Source: Parabacteroides sp.
GTDB taxonomy: Bacteria > Bacteroidota > Bacteroidia > Bacteroidales > Tannerellaceae
Direction: 5' to 3'
Assembly: GCA_022775005.1 (NCBI GenBank)
Contig: JALFJR010000061.1
Span: 19,943-83,942, forward strand
DNA: 64,000 bases
In this document: piece by piece, positions 7,881-15,787 of the stretch
Numbering within the stretch: the first letter of the stretch is position 1
Layout of the letters: every line of letters starts with the position of its first letter
Notes under the pieces: generated by a model
Database searches by the model: none
Told to the model about the DNA's origin: nothing
The model's input: the letters and a program-made list of their open reading frames with translations, nothing else
Position numbers and translations under genes: made by a program

Positions 7881-9689
7881 TCACTTCGCTGCTACACAAT
7901 AAATACTCTCTTCTGTTCGCACCACGATCTTGCCATCTGTGAAAGCCGGGGTCGCCAACGTACGCTCTCCAGTCTCAAAGGAGTTGATCAATGTAAAGGC
8001 ATCATCCGTAGAGAAAATGAACAGTTTACCATTGTTGCTGAAGAGGTAGAGTTTGCCCTCTACGATCATCGGGGAGGAGTAGAATTCCTCGTTCAGCTCA
8101 TGTTCCTTTACCAATGCACCACTTTTAGCATCGTAAGAGGCCAAGACACCATAGCTGGTTGCCAAATAGAGATGCTTCTTGGTCGCTACCGGGCTGGAAA
8201 CCTCTGGCAGGTATTCCGTGCTTTCCCACAACACCTGTCCATCTGTGCCGTTGATGGCTACTAACTTGGCATATTCGTTCGCTCCATAGATCACGCCATC
8301 TGCGCTGGCCGGGCAGGAGCAGACCTCTCCGCCCATGCAATCCACCTGCCAGAGCTGCTCGCCGGAGGTAGGGTCGTAAGCCGTCATCTGAGGATTGCCC
8401 ATCAAGACTAACTGTGGTTTCTGATTGACATAGGCAATAATGGGGGAGCTCCAGCAAATCTTGCCCGTACGTTTCTTCACCCATCGGGTATTGCCGGTCG
8501 CTACATCCAAGGCAAAGAGTTGCGGATCTTTGTTGTTGTCATATTGCACATAGAGCGTGTTGCCATAGATCAACAGTGAGGAGACAAAACCATAATGGTT
8601 GTCGGGCACACCTAAGTTTTTCGCCCATACTCGTTTGCCCTCCATATCGGCACAGAGCAGGTCTCCCGTAGCGAAGATGGCACACACATGCTTGCCATCG
8701 GTGGCTACGGATGAGGAGGCCAAGCCGGTATCTTCGGTGACTGCTGGCGGTGTAGCTGGTGAGCCGGGAATGTTGGTTGCCTGCATACTCCAGAGCTGTT
8801 CACCGGAGGTGAGGTCATAGCAGAACAGCTCGCGGGCCTCTTTGTCTCCACCCGTGAAGAAAACCCGGTTGCCATTGATGACGGGAGAGTTATGCCCTGC
8901 ACGAGGAATCGGTTTCTTCCAAAGGATATTGCTGCCACCCGCTAAGTCCCATTGGGTGGGTATCCCTTTGGCGGAGGAGATACCGTTGGATTGGTTGCCT
9001 CGGAAGGCGTTAGAGGTGACCTTGGAGACGGCGGGTTGAGGAACTTCAGCTATGGCTGGTGTTTCAGTGGTGACCGATGTTTCTGTAACTTCTGTCGGTG
9101 TATTTCCGTTGGTCTCAGTAGCGGCTGGTTGCGGTTCAGCCATTGCCTCTGTCGTTGCTGTCTCTTCTACCGGGACTGCCTCTCCACTATCAGCTATGAG
9201 CGTCTCTTCTGTCTCCTCCTTATTCTCTGAGGATTTCAAAAGCGGGGAAGAGAGAAAGACAAACAACAGGGCAACTGCTACCAATCCCAAGGTGCCCCAG
9301 GTGAGGTAACGACGGGATTTGGATTTCAGCATCCACTCGTCAATCGGATCGATCTCCTTGTCGGGGATGTGCATCTCTCCCTTGAAATAGAAACGGAGCG
9401 AGAGGACGAAGATTAGCACCATGCCCAAGAGGATATAGACCCCGCTCTTCAGGTGATCTTCCTGGATGAAGTAGGCACGGCGTGCCAACAGATCCAGCTG
9501 GCGAATCTGCTCCTGCAACACCGGATTATCCGCATTGGTGTCGTTGAGCTCCTTCAAGGTCTCGATCACCTCGGTTTGCAACGGGGTGATGCCCCTGACT
9601 TGGAAATAGTTGGTGATCAGCATCACCGACAATGTGATGATAAACACGGCTGTCACCGCAGCGATGTTCCGATAAATATCCTTATTCAT
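7881..9689 (-). CDS. Membrane-anchored PQQ-like beta-propeller protein
   Basis: A 602-residue protein with three predicted membrane helices (about 9-26, 82-102 and 130-150). A linker rich in Thr, Glu, Ala and Pro covers about 155-230, and a C-terminal PQQ-like propeller covers about 240-602. Blade signatures are clear (LTSGEQLWSM, VATGNTRWVK, PTSGEQLWQV, TDGQVLWEST). With three helices the propeller is probably outside the cytoplasm. I see no PQQ ligands or haem site, so it is more likely a scaffold or binding partner than a dehydrogenase. The start at 9689 overlaps the end of the NapH-like gene by 4 bp (ATGA), and its stop almost abuts the NuoEF gene, so it is physically sandwiched between membrane and soluble redox components. 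Confidence 0.85.
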   Translation of the reverse strand: MNKDIYRNIAAVTAVFIITLSVMLITNYFQVRGITPLQTEVIETLKELNDTNADNPVLQEQIRQLDLLARRAYFIQEDHLKSGVYILLGMVLIFVLSLRFYFKGEMHIPDKEIDPIDEWMLKSKSRRYLTWGTLGLVAVALLFVFLSSPLLKSSENKEETEETLIADSGEAVPVEETATTEAMAEPQPAATETNGNTPTEVTETSVTTETPAIAEVPQPAVSKVTSNAFRGNQSNGISSAKGIPTQWDLAGGSNILWKKPIPRAGHNSPVINGNRVFFTGGDKEARELFCYDLTSGEQLWSMQATNIPGSPATPPAVTEDTGLASSSVATDGKHVCAIFATGDLLCADMEGKRVWAKNLGVPDNHYGFVSSLLIYGNTLYVQYDNNKDPQLFALDVATGNTRWVKKRTGKICWSSPIIAYVNQKPQLVLMGNPQMTAYDPTSGEQLWQVDCMGGEVCSCPASADGVIYGANEYAKLVAINGTDGQVLWESTEYLPEVSSPVATKKHLYLATSYGVLASYDAKSGALVKEHELNEEFYSSPMIVEGKLYLFSNNGKLFIFSTDDAFTLINSFETGERTLATPAFTDGKIVVRTEESIYCVAAK

Positions 9690-10978
9690 GATTCAGATGG
9701 TTTATGCGATTCATTCATTTGTTTATTCTGCGGACAATAGTTGAAGCACTGTCCACAGGCCACGCAATTAGCATGGTTGATCTCATACTGTTTACGGCTA
9801 CGTTTCACCGAGAGACGGATCAACGCCAATCCAATCACTAAGCCCATTAGGGCACCAGCTATCGTACACCAGAAACGATACTCTGTTACCTTGGCCTCAT
9901 AGAGGGCGGTGATCTCTTCTACGGATCGGCCTTGCCCGTAGAAAGCCTCCAACTCCAAGGAGAGTTCCTCCTCCGGCTGCGCCTCGTGCTGGATCACCTG
10001 GTCGTAGAGACGTACATCCTTGTGTGCTCGGCTCAAGTTCGGACTGGCCATACGCATCAACAGGGCACCCGCTATGATCATGACGGGTAGCACGACGAAG
10101 TAGGCCAACAGGCGACGTACACCGGCGCTGCGGCTCTCCTTCAGCTTGTTGGCGTAAGGCGGACGGATGGCATCCACCGGGCAGGAGTTGTGACACAGCT
10201 CACAGTTAATGCAGCTCTTGCGGGTCAACTTGATCTTCCAGATGGAGACGGATGAGAAGAGGCTCAACAGCGCCCCGTAGGGACAGAGGAAGCGACAGAA
10301 GGGACGACCGGTAAAGATCGACATGACCAGCAAAAGCGCACCAAACAGGATGAGTCCCATATCGCCGCCTAACCGGAAGATGCCGATGAAGGGATCGAAC
10401 TGGCAGATGATGAACTGGCTACGGGTCACCGCATAGAGCACGGCGAAGATGAGGTAGAGCCACGGGATCACCTTCAAGGCGGCAGTGATAGCCTCAGAGA
10501 TGCGGTAGTTTTTCACGTTGACCAACTCTTGCAAAGCACCGAAGGGACAGACTCCCGCACAGAATACCCGCCCGAACAGGAAGGCAAAGAGAATGGGCAA
10601 CAGGAAAAAGAGCAGCACCGTCAGCGGCAGATGGTAGCTGTCATCCACCAACGCCAAGGCGATGTTTTGGATAGAGCCGATGCTACAGACGCAGCCCTCT
10701 CGGAAGAAACCGAAGTAGCCCACGGAGATCAGCGACACCCAGAAGATGGGGCCGCGGGTGTGTCTCTTGTAGAGCGCCCATGTGACAATGCCCATCAGCG
10801 CGACCAACAACAGCAGGTCAAGGATGACCCACAACGTCTCGTTGGGCACCGCATACTGCAGGTCGGGATATTGGTAGCCCGATTCAAAGTCGGGTTTCGG
10901 GAAGCGGTTCTGTGCTTGGGCGATCCCCCAACACCCCACCAAAGCCGCTATCGTCTTTAATTTTCTCATGCGATTCAC
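9686..10978 (-). CDS. NapH-like membrane iron-sulfur protein
   Basis: An integral membrane FeS protein with the two CxxxCP motifs typical of NapH/NosR-type proteins (FCAGVCPFG at 140-144, FCRFLCPYG at 228-232, numbered from the GTG). It also has two [4Fe-4S] ferredoxin motifs, CINCELCHNSCP (256-266) and CVACGQCFNYCP (405-415). Unusually, these two are separated by about 140 residues that include two further membrane helices and a roughly 60-residue polar loop. The N-terminus looks like a cleavable signal (ending AQAQ). NapH-type proteins pass electrons between the quinone pool or cytoplasm and a periplasmic ferredoxin partner; the partner gene (191 aa) lies directly upstream. The start may be GTG at 10978 (GTGA overlap with the upstream stop) or ATG at 10969. 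Confidence 0.88.
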   Translation of the reverse strand: MNRMRKLKTIAALVGCWGIAQAQNRFPKPDFESGYQYPDLQYAVPNETLWVILDLLLLVALMGIVTWALYKRHTRGPIFWVSLISVGYFGFFREGCVCSIGSIQNIALALVDDSYHLPLTVLLFFLLPILFAFLFGRVFCAGVCPFGALQELVNVKNYRISEAITAALKVIPWLYLIFAVLYAVTRSQFIICQFDPFIGIFRLGGDMGLILFGALLLVMSIFTGRPFCRFLCPYGALLSLFSSVSIWKIKLTRKSCINCELCHNSCPVDAIRPPYANKLKESRSAGVRRLLAYFVVLPVMIIAGALLMRMASPNLSRAHKDVRLYDQVIQHEAQPEEELSLELEAFYGQGRSVEEITALYEAKVTEYRFWCTIAGALMGLVIGLALIRLSVKRSRKQYEINHANCVACGQCFNYCPQNKQMNESHKPSES

Positions 10979-11550
10979 TCCTTTAATTTATAGGCCGTAG
11001 CGTAGGGCACTCTGGTGATAGCGCCTGACGGACAGACCGTAGATATTTTACACTCGTTGCAATTCAGGCAGAGATCCTGTTTGATCTGCAGATAGAGCGA
11101 GCCGTTGCCAAACGAGCTACAGCCCTTCACGCATTTGCCACAGCCGTTGCAGAGCTCCTCGTCGATCATGTACTCGAAGTAGGGATCCTCCACGAACTTC
11201 CGTTGGATTGCCCCCGTAGGGCACATCAGGTTCTCTGCCGCCGTGTTCAGCTCCTTGACATTGGTGCGATAGTAGCCGCCACACAGGTCACAGTAGCCAC
11301 AGACCCGGTGGGCATGAATACATTTCACGGCGGATACTGGCAGCACGCAGTGGGTCTCACAGCGGCCACATTGGGTGCAGACCGTCGGGTCGATTTGCCA
11401 AAAGAGGTCTTCCTCCTTGCCGCCCAACTTAGGTGCCAAGCCTCCGGCTACCGCCAGGATAGAGCCTCCGGCCACCACCGATCCGCACAGCTTGAAGAAC
11501 TCCCGGCGACGGATCGGACTATGCTTTGGTTGATTATGCTTTTCTTCCAT
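10975..11550 (-). CDS. NapG/NrfC-like exported ferredoxin with four [4Fe-4S] clusters and Tat leader
   Basis: A 191-residue protein. The N-terminus carries a twin-arginine motif (IRRREFFK, residues 13-20) followed by a short hydrophobic stretch (LCGSVVAGGSILAVAGG) with no obvious AxA cleavage site, so it may stay anchored. Sixteen cysteines fit four [4Fe-4S] clusters: CTQCGRCETHC (58-68), a CGYCDLC group (84-90) with Cys77 and Cys110, CNGCGKCVKGC (134-144) and CLNCNECKISTVCP (161-173). This is the NapG/NrfC/HybA pattern. Together with the NapH-like protein downstream (overlapping stop/start) it forms a NapGH-type pair, which suggests electron transfer to the periplasmic side. No NapA or NrfA reductase is in the window, so the terminal acceptor is unknown. 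The leader is strikingly like that of the next upstream gene. Confidence 0.9.
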   Translation of the reverse strand: MEEKHNQPKHSPIRRREFFKLCGSVVAGGSILAVAGGLAPKLGGKEEDLFWQIDPTVCTQCGRCETHCVLPVSAVKCIHAHRVCGYCDLCGGYYRTNVKELNTAAENLMCPTGAIQRKFVEDPYFEYMIDEELCNGCGKCVKGCSSFGNGSLYLQIKQDLCLNCNECKISTVCPSGAITRVPYATAYKLKE

Positions 11551-11560
11551 AGCCTTATAT

Positions 11561-12607
11561 TTAGATGGTTAGTCCCTCTTTCAGCGGACAGGGGATGCCG
11601 CAGGTTGCGCAAGCGGTCTCTCCGGCCAGCTCCTTTTTATATTGGAAAAGGGAGAGCGAGGCCTTTCCAGCCACCACCAGTTTGTCTTCCCATACCCGCA
11701 CCTCGTAGGCATTGTGCCCGCCTCCCAAGGCCTTCTCGTCCAGCAAGACACTGCGGAACTGGCCCTGCTTGTCGTAGCAGCTGACACGGGGTATGCCCTT
11801 CTCGGAAGTGAGTAGCTCGCCTGTGGCGGTCGAGGTGAGATAGACCGGGTTGCAACAGCCACTGAAATGGCCCTCCGCACCGCCGCCCTTGCCAAAGGAG
11901 GCGATAAACTCCCCATCAGGCGTGTAACTCTCTACCAAATGTCGTCCAGGATTGGAGCAGTAGATCACGCCATCCAACTCTGTGATGCCAAACGAGTAGC
12001 TGGGCACAATGAAACCAGAGGGACTGTCAATGAACTTCAAGAAGCCGCCCCCTTCGGTGTAGAGATGGATATTCTTATGGGCTGCATCGGTCACGAACAC
12101 CTTGCCTTGCGCCACAGCCAAGGAGCAATAGTCAGCCTCCTCGTCACACGCCTCCCAGTCGGTCAGCAGCTCGCCTTGCAGGTTATACACCTCGATCCGA
12201 GCGGGGAAAAGCAGGTAGATGCGGTCTGCAGCTACGGTCAAGTCACGCACGGAGCTACCCACCGAGAAGTTATCCACCAAGTTGCCCGTGGGTTCATAGA
12301 TATCTATGTTGTTGGGGGTAGCCACATAGAGCCGCCCTTGATACAGGTCGAAGGCCTCGATCTCGCCAGATGCCTGGAATGCCGACACCTTCCGATAGGG
12401 AGAGACGAAAGGCTTTCCAGTCGCACGCCGTTCAGCCGCCTGTGTCCGTTCCACATCGTAGAACAGGGCATCTGGACGGGTGAACATCTTCCACAGCAGG
12501 TTGCCTGTTACCCCTAAGATGCTTCCTCCAGCCAGCACAGAGCCGCAGATGCGCAGGAAGTGCTTGCGGGAGATTTTCTTTTCCATTGCATGTTTCGATT
12601 CCATCAT
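11561..12607 (-). CDS. NHL-like beta-propeller protein with Tat-like leader and C-terminal cysteine cluster
   Basis: The ORF track begins at a TTG (12640); the first ATG codons are at 12607 and 12604, and 12586 (MEKKISRKHFL) is another option. I use 12607, giving about 348 residues. The leader SRKHFLRICGSVLAGGSILGVTG resembles a Tat signal with RK in place of RR and closely matches the leader of the neighbouring ferredoxin. The body is a six-bladed NHL/6-NHL-type propeller (EAFDLYQGRLYVATPNNIDIYEPTG, IEVYNLQGELL, SCYDKQGQFRSV). The C-terminus has CATCGIPCP, a compact cysteine group that could bind a metal or an FeS centre or form disulfides. It lies 11 bp upstream of the exported ferredoxin gene, so a ferredoxin partner role is plausible. 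I do not recognise a named family function. Confidence 0.75.
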   Translation of the reverse strand: MMESKHAMEKKISRKHFLRICGSVLAGGSILGVTGNLLWKMFTRPDALFYDVERTQAAERRATGKPFVSPYRKVSAFQASGEIEAFDLYQGRLYVATPNNIDIYEPTGNLVDNFSVGSSVRDLTVAADRIYLLFPARIEVYNLQGELLTDWEACDEEADYCSLAVAQGKVFVTDAAHKNIHLYTEGGGFLKFIDSPSGFIVPSYSFGITELDGVIYCSNPGRHLVESYTPDGEFIASFGKGGGAEGHFSGCCNPVYLTSTATGELLTSEKGIPRVSCYDKQGQFRSVLLDEKALGGGHNAYEVRVWEDKLVVAGKASLSLFQYKKELAGETACATCGIPCPLKEGLTI

Positions 12608-12632
12608 GTATGTTTTTTCTTTTCTTGATTCA

Positions 12633-14051
12633 TTAGACAATTCGTAAGCATTTTACGGTGTGGGCATCGCGCAACACCAAATAGCCATCGGCGTAGGCCA
12701 TCGGTCCCCAGGCATCCACGCCCTCCATGATGCGCTGTTGTTTCAACAGCTTCATCGACTTGGCTTCAATGGCATAGACATAGAGCTCGCCATCCTCCTT
12801 GAAGACAAACAGTTTTTGGTTGATCACCAAATAGGGACCTAAGCCAAAGCGCTCCTCACCGGAGGAGGTCCAGATTGGGTTATGTAGGTCGTTGGGAGAG
12901 AAGCAGACCAATCGGCTACGCAAACCACCGCCATCTTTGGGCATGACACTGATAATCATGTTGTTGAATAGGATAGGGGTCTGTTGCTCGCTGGAGAGTC
13001 CTTTATCTGCTTTATATTGGTCAAGCAATTTCGTGCTCCAGTTAGAGCCATTGTGATCTACTTGCAACAGGGCTCCTCCCGTACCGTAGCCAGCCACCAA
13101 GAAGATCTGGTTGTTGGATAGACGCAGCGGAGAGGGGGCGATGACGGAGGGTTGCCATTGCTTGGTGTGCCAAAGCAGCGTACCTACATCGTCCTTCTCG
13201 GCTGAAATGCCACAGACACCGCCTATTCCCGCATAAACAAAGGTGCGTTTGCCCCCAAGGGTCATCGGCATCACGGAGGAGTGAGACATCTTGTAGCCTA
13301 CGCTGTTGGGCGTTTGCCAGAGCAGCTCGCCCGTCTCAAGATCGACACCGGCTAACAGGGTCTCCTCGCCGGCAGGAGCCAGAATCAACTGTCCATTCTC
13401 CACGCAGGGACATTGACCAGTGTACCAAAAGGGGACCTCTGTGCTGAATTGCTTGTGCATATCCAAACCCCATTTCATCTCACCGGTCACTGGATCACAG
13501 CACATCACATGGCCTTGTGGGCCAACGGTGACCACATAGTCCTCACCCACCACGGGAATGGTGCGGGAGAAACCGTGATTGCGCTTCATCGGCACCCGAT
13601 ACCAACGTCGCCACAGCTCTTGGCCAGTAGCCAAGGAGAAGCAGCGTAGTGCGTCCGAGCTCAAGCCCTCATCGTAGTCGAGCACATAGACACGCCCTTT
13701 GTAGATGACCGGAGCAGCATGTCCCTCACCGGTATCAAAACTCCACAGTATCGGATATGCTTCAGAAGAGGTTTGGATCGCCTCTGCAGTCTCCACGATG
13801 TTCGTGTGGGTCGCTCCGCGGAAGTTGGGCCAGGCTCCGCTCAAGTCGGCGGGTACCTCGTCACTGTATTTCATGAAATACTCCCCAATCACCACATCAT
13901 CGGCCTTGCGTGCCAAACCCTCCGGGCGGTTATCTGCTCCCGGATTCTGAAGTGTCAGCGTTCGGGGGACATACAGATGCCACCCGATGAGCACAGCCGC
14001 ATAGAAGCAGGCCGTGGCAATAGTGATACTGATTGTCTTACGCTTGTTCAT
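12633..14051 (-). CDS. Membrane-anchored PQQ-like beta-propeller protein
   Basis: A 472-residue protein with one N-terminal helix (about 7-26, ISITIATACFYAAVLIGWHLYV), likely a signal anchor. A linker follows, then a PQQ-like propeller. The early motif AWPNFRGATHTN is the W-P-x-F-R-G entry seen in many quinoprotein-like propellers of Bacteroidetes and Planctomycetes. Blades such as LATGQELWRRW, PVTGEMKWGLD and DLETGELLWQT show the tryptophan docking pattern. No haem motif is visible and catalytic PQQ residues are not evident. Its start overlaps the terpene cyclase stop by 4 bp (ATGA), so it is the first gene after the isoprenoid block and links that block physically to the redox block. The start ATG is at 14051. 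Confidence 0.83.
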   Translation of the reverse strand: MNKRKTISITIATACFYAAVLIGWHLYVPRTLTLQNPGADNRPEGLARKADDVVIGEYFMKYSDEVPADLSGAWPNFRGATHTNIVETAEAIQTSSEAYPILWSFDTGEGHAAPVIYKGRVYVLDYDEGLSSDALRCFSLATGQELWRRWYRVPMKRNHGFSRTIPVVGEDYVVTVGPQGHVMCCDPVTGEMKWGLDMHKQFSTEVPFWYTGQCPCVENGQLILAPAGEETLLAGVDLETGELLWQTPNSVGYKMSHSSVMPMTLGGKRTFVYAGIGGVCGISAEKDDVGTLLWHTKQWQPSVIAPSPLRLSNNQIFLVAGYGTGGALLQVDHNGSNWSTKLLDQYKADKGLSSEQQTPILFNNMIISVMPKDGGGLRSRLVCFSPNDLHNPIWTSSGEERFGLGPYLVINQKLFVFKEDGELYVYAIEAKSMKLLKQQRIMEGVDAWGPMAYADGYLVLRDAHTVKCLRIV

Positions 14052-15787
14052 ATCGTTTCTGTTCGTTCATTATATTGTTTCAATTTCTTCAAGGCCTGCA
14101 ACACGAAGGTGAGGCTATAGAGCTCCTCCGAATACCAGAGGCGGGCGAAGTAGAGGCCAATCGGTTCCCGTTGCAGCCAGGTGCCGTCGGCGTAACGCTG
14201 ATAGAGCCAGTCGAATCCTCGCTCGATAGCTTGCGGATCACTATCTGGATAGGAGGCTAAAGCACTGAGTGCTTTGGCCGTCAGTGTCACCTTTGAGGGG
14301 GCTCCTTTTGCGCCACCCCAGCCGCCGTCGTTGTTCTGGGCGGTGAGCAGGTAATGAATCCCTTTCGTAGCTAATGTTGCAGCCAACGGCTCATCCGAAG
14401 CGGCCAGGTATTCCGTAGCGGTGGCGGTACCATACACAGGCGATTGCTCACGAGGCTCGTTCTGGTCGCCGAACCAGAGAGGGATCCAAGATCCATCCGA
14501 GGCTTGTGCTTTCTCCATCCAGCCTAAGAGTCGTTGAATGCTCGCTTGACAGCGGTTTTGTAGGTCGATAGGTAGGGCTGGTTTCCACGATTCAAATGCC
14601 AACAAGGCATGGGCTGATATGTCTGGGCTGCTGCGGTCGAAAGGTAGTTTACCCCAGCCCTTGCAGAAGGTCGGCATACCGCCATCCCGGTTTTGCAACG
14701 CCAACAGCCACTCGATGCCATGCACTACCTCCGGACAGGGAACGCCCTTGCGCAGCGTGGAGAGAGCTGCCAAGGCACCAGACGTATCATCGGCATCGGG
14801 CACTGCACCTGGTAGATCGCTCCATCCCCAACCGCCGGGACGTGCGCCGGTGAAGGGATGGGGATAGGTGAAGGCGTTGGCACAGAGCTGACGATCCAAC
14901 GAACGGCGGTCATCAATAGACAGGTCATCGGCCAACACCTTGATGCTAATGGAGGTGACCCAGCCCGAAAGATCGGTATCAATGGGCCAGGAGCCATCCG
15001 GCCGGACTGTATTCAGCAGGAATTGGGCTGCTTTCTGCGTCACGGGATGTGAGCGGAAACCGGCACAGCTGAGACACATGCTGACGAAAGCGGTCAGCGG
15101 GGCCGCCTCTAAGAAGCCGCCATGCACTGGTTGCAACCGCTCCAAGACTCGCAGGGAGGGGGTGATGAAGCGACGGCGCAGCGGAGAGAGTATTCCCTGC
15201 TTTCCACGTTGGAAACGCAGGATGCCCACCGCAATCAAGGCCGGAATGGCATAGCTAACTACTGGAAGCTGCAGGAAGCGGAAGAGGCGTTGCGGCAAGA
15301 CCGACAGTTCAAACGGCAGCGGGGGGATGCGCTCCCAATCGTGAATCACGCCAGCCGAGGCGCACATCACCAAGATGGGCACCGAGAAGGTGAGATCTTT
15401 GCCATAATAGGTTAATACGCCTTTGATGATGGCCTCATCGGTGACATCGCCAAAGCGTTCGCTCAGGTAGTGGCGTGTCGCTTCCGGTGCTTGACCCATG
15501 GCGAAGAGTGCGGCGTAAGTGAGGAGGGTGGCGGTCATGTTGGAAGGGCTCTCTATACTGTCTCCCCAAGAGCCATCCGCTTGCATGGTGTGCAGCAACC
15601 ATTCCGCTCCGCACTGGATAGTCTCCGTATAGCGGTTGGCATCGATTTGCCGCAGGGCAAAGATGGCGACAGCCGTGGAGATGGCACTGGAGGAGAGTTC
15701 TCCTCGCCAGAGGCCTCCCTGTGTGCGTTTGGAGAGTAAAAGGCTGGTTGCCTCGTCTATCCATGTCTCTATTGTTTGCTTGTTCAT
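14048..15787 (-). CDS. Class II terpene cyclase, squalene-hopene cyclase-like
   Basis: A 579-residue alpha/alpha-barrel protein, slightly shorter than typical squalene-hopene cyclases (about 630). The segment PGGWGWSDLPGAVPDADDTSGALAAL (318-342) matches the SHC signature PGGWxFxxxxxxxPDxDDTxxxxAL. The catalytic DxDD is intact as DADD at 331-334, which supports protonation-initiated cyclisation. Repeat (QW-like) motifs recur: TQGGLWRGELS, ADGSWGDS, RPDGSWPID, NRDGGMPTF, NNDGGWGG. The part around WERIPPLPFELSVLPQ (151-165) also matches SHC. Substrate and product are unknown: no squalene synthase (HpnCDE) lies nearby, and the partner prenyl synthase gene two positions upstream could supply a polyprenyl diphosphate. 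It overlaps both neighbours by 4 bp. The product could be a membrane lipid or a redox carrier precursor; that is inference. Confidence 0.88.
   Translation of the reverse strand: MNKQTIETWIDEATSLLLSKRTQGGLWRGELSSSAISTAVAIFALRQIDANRYTETIQCGAEWLLHTMQADGSWGDSIESPSNMTATLLTYAALFAMGQAPEATRHYLSERFGDVTDEAIIKGVLTYYGKDLTFSVPILVMCASAGVIHDWERIPPLPFELSVLPQRLFRFLQLPVVSYAIPALIAVGILRFQRGKQGILSPLRRRFITPSLRVLERLQPVHGGFLEAAPLTAFVSMCLSCAGFRSHPVTQKAAQFLLNTVRPDGSWPIDTDLSGWVTSISIKVLADDLSIDDRRSLDRQLCANAFTYPHPFTGARPGGWGWSDLPGAVPDADDTSGALAALSTLRKGVPCPEVVHGIEWLLALQNRDGGMPTFCKGWGKLPFDRSSPDISAHALLAFESWKPALPIDLQNRCQASIQRLLGWMEKAQASDGSWIPLWFGDQNEPREQSPVYGTATATEYLAASDEPLAATLATKGIHYLLTAQNNDGGWGGAKGAPSKVTLTAKALSALASYPDSDPQAIERGFDWLYQRYADGTWLQREPIGLYFARLWYSEELYSLTFVLQALKKLKQYNERTETI

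Noticed and set aside
3347-14051. PQQ-dependent alcohol or glucose dehydrogenases
   Set aside because: The propellers have docking tryptophans but no visible PQQ ligand set and no CxxCH haem site.
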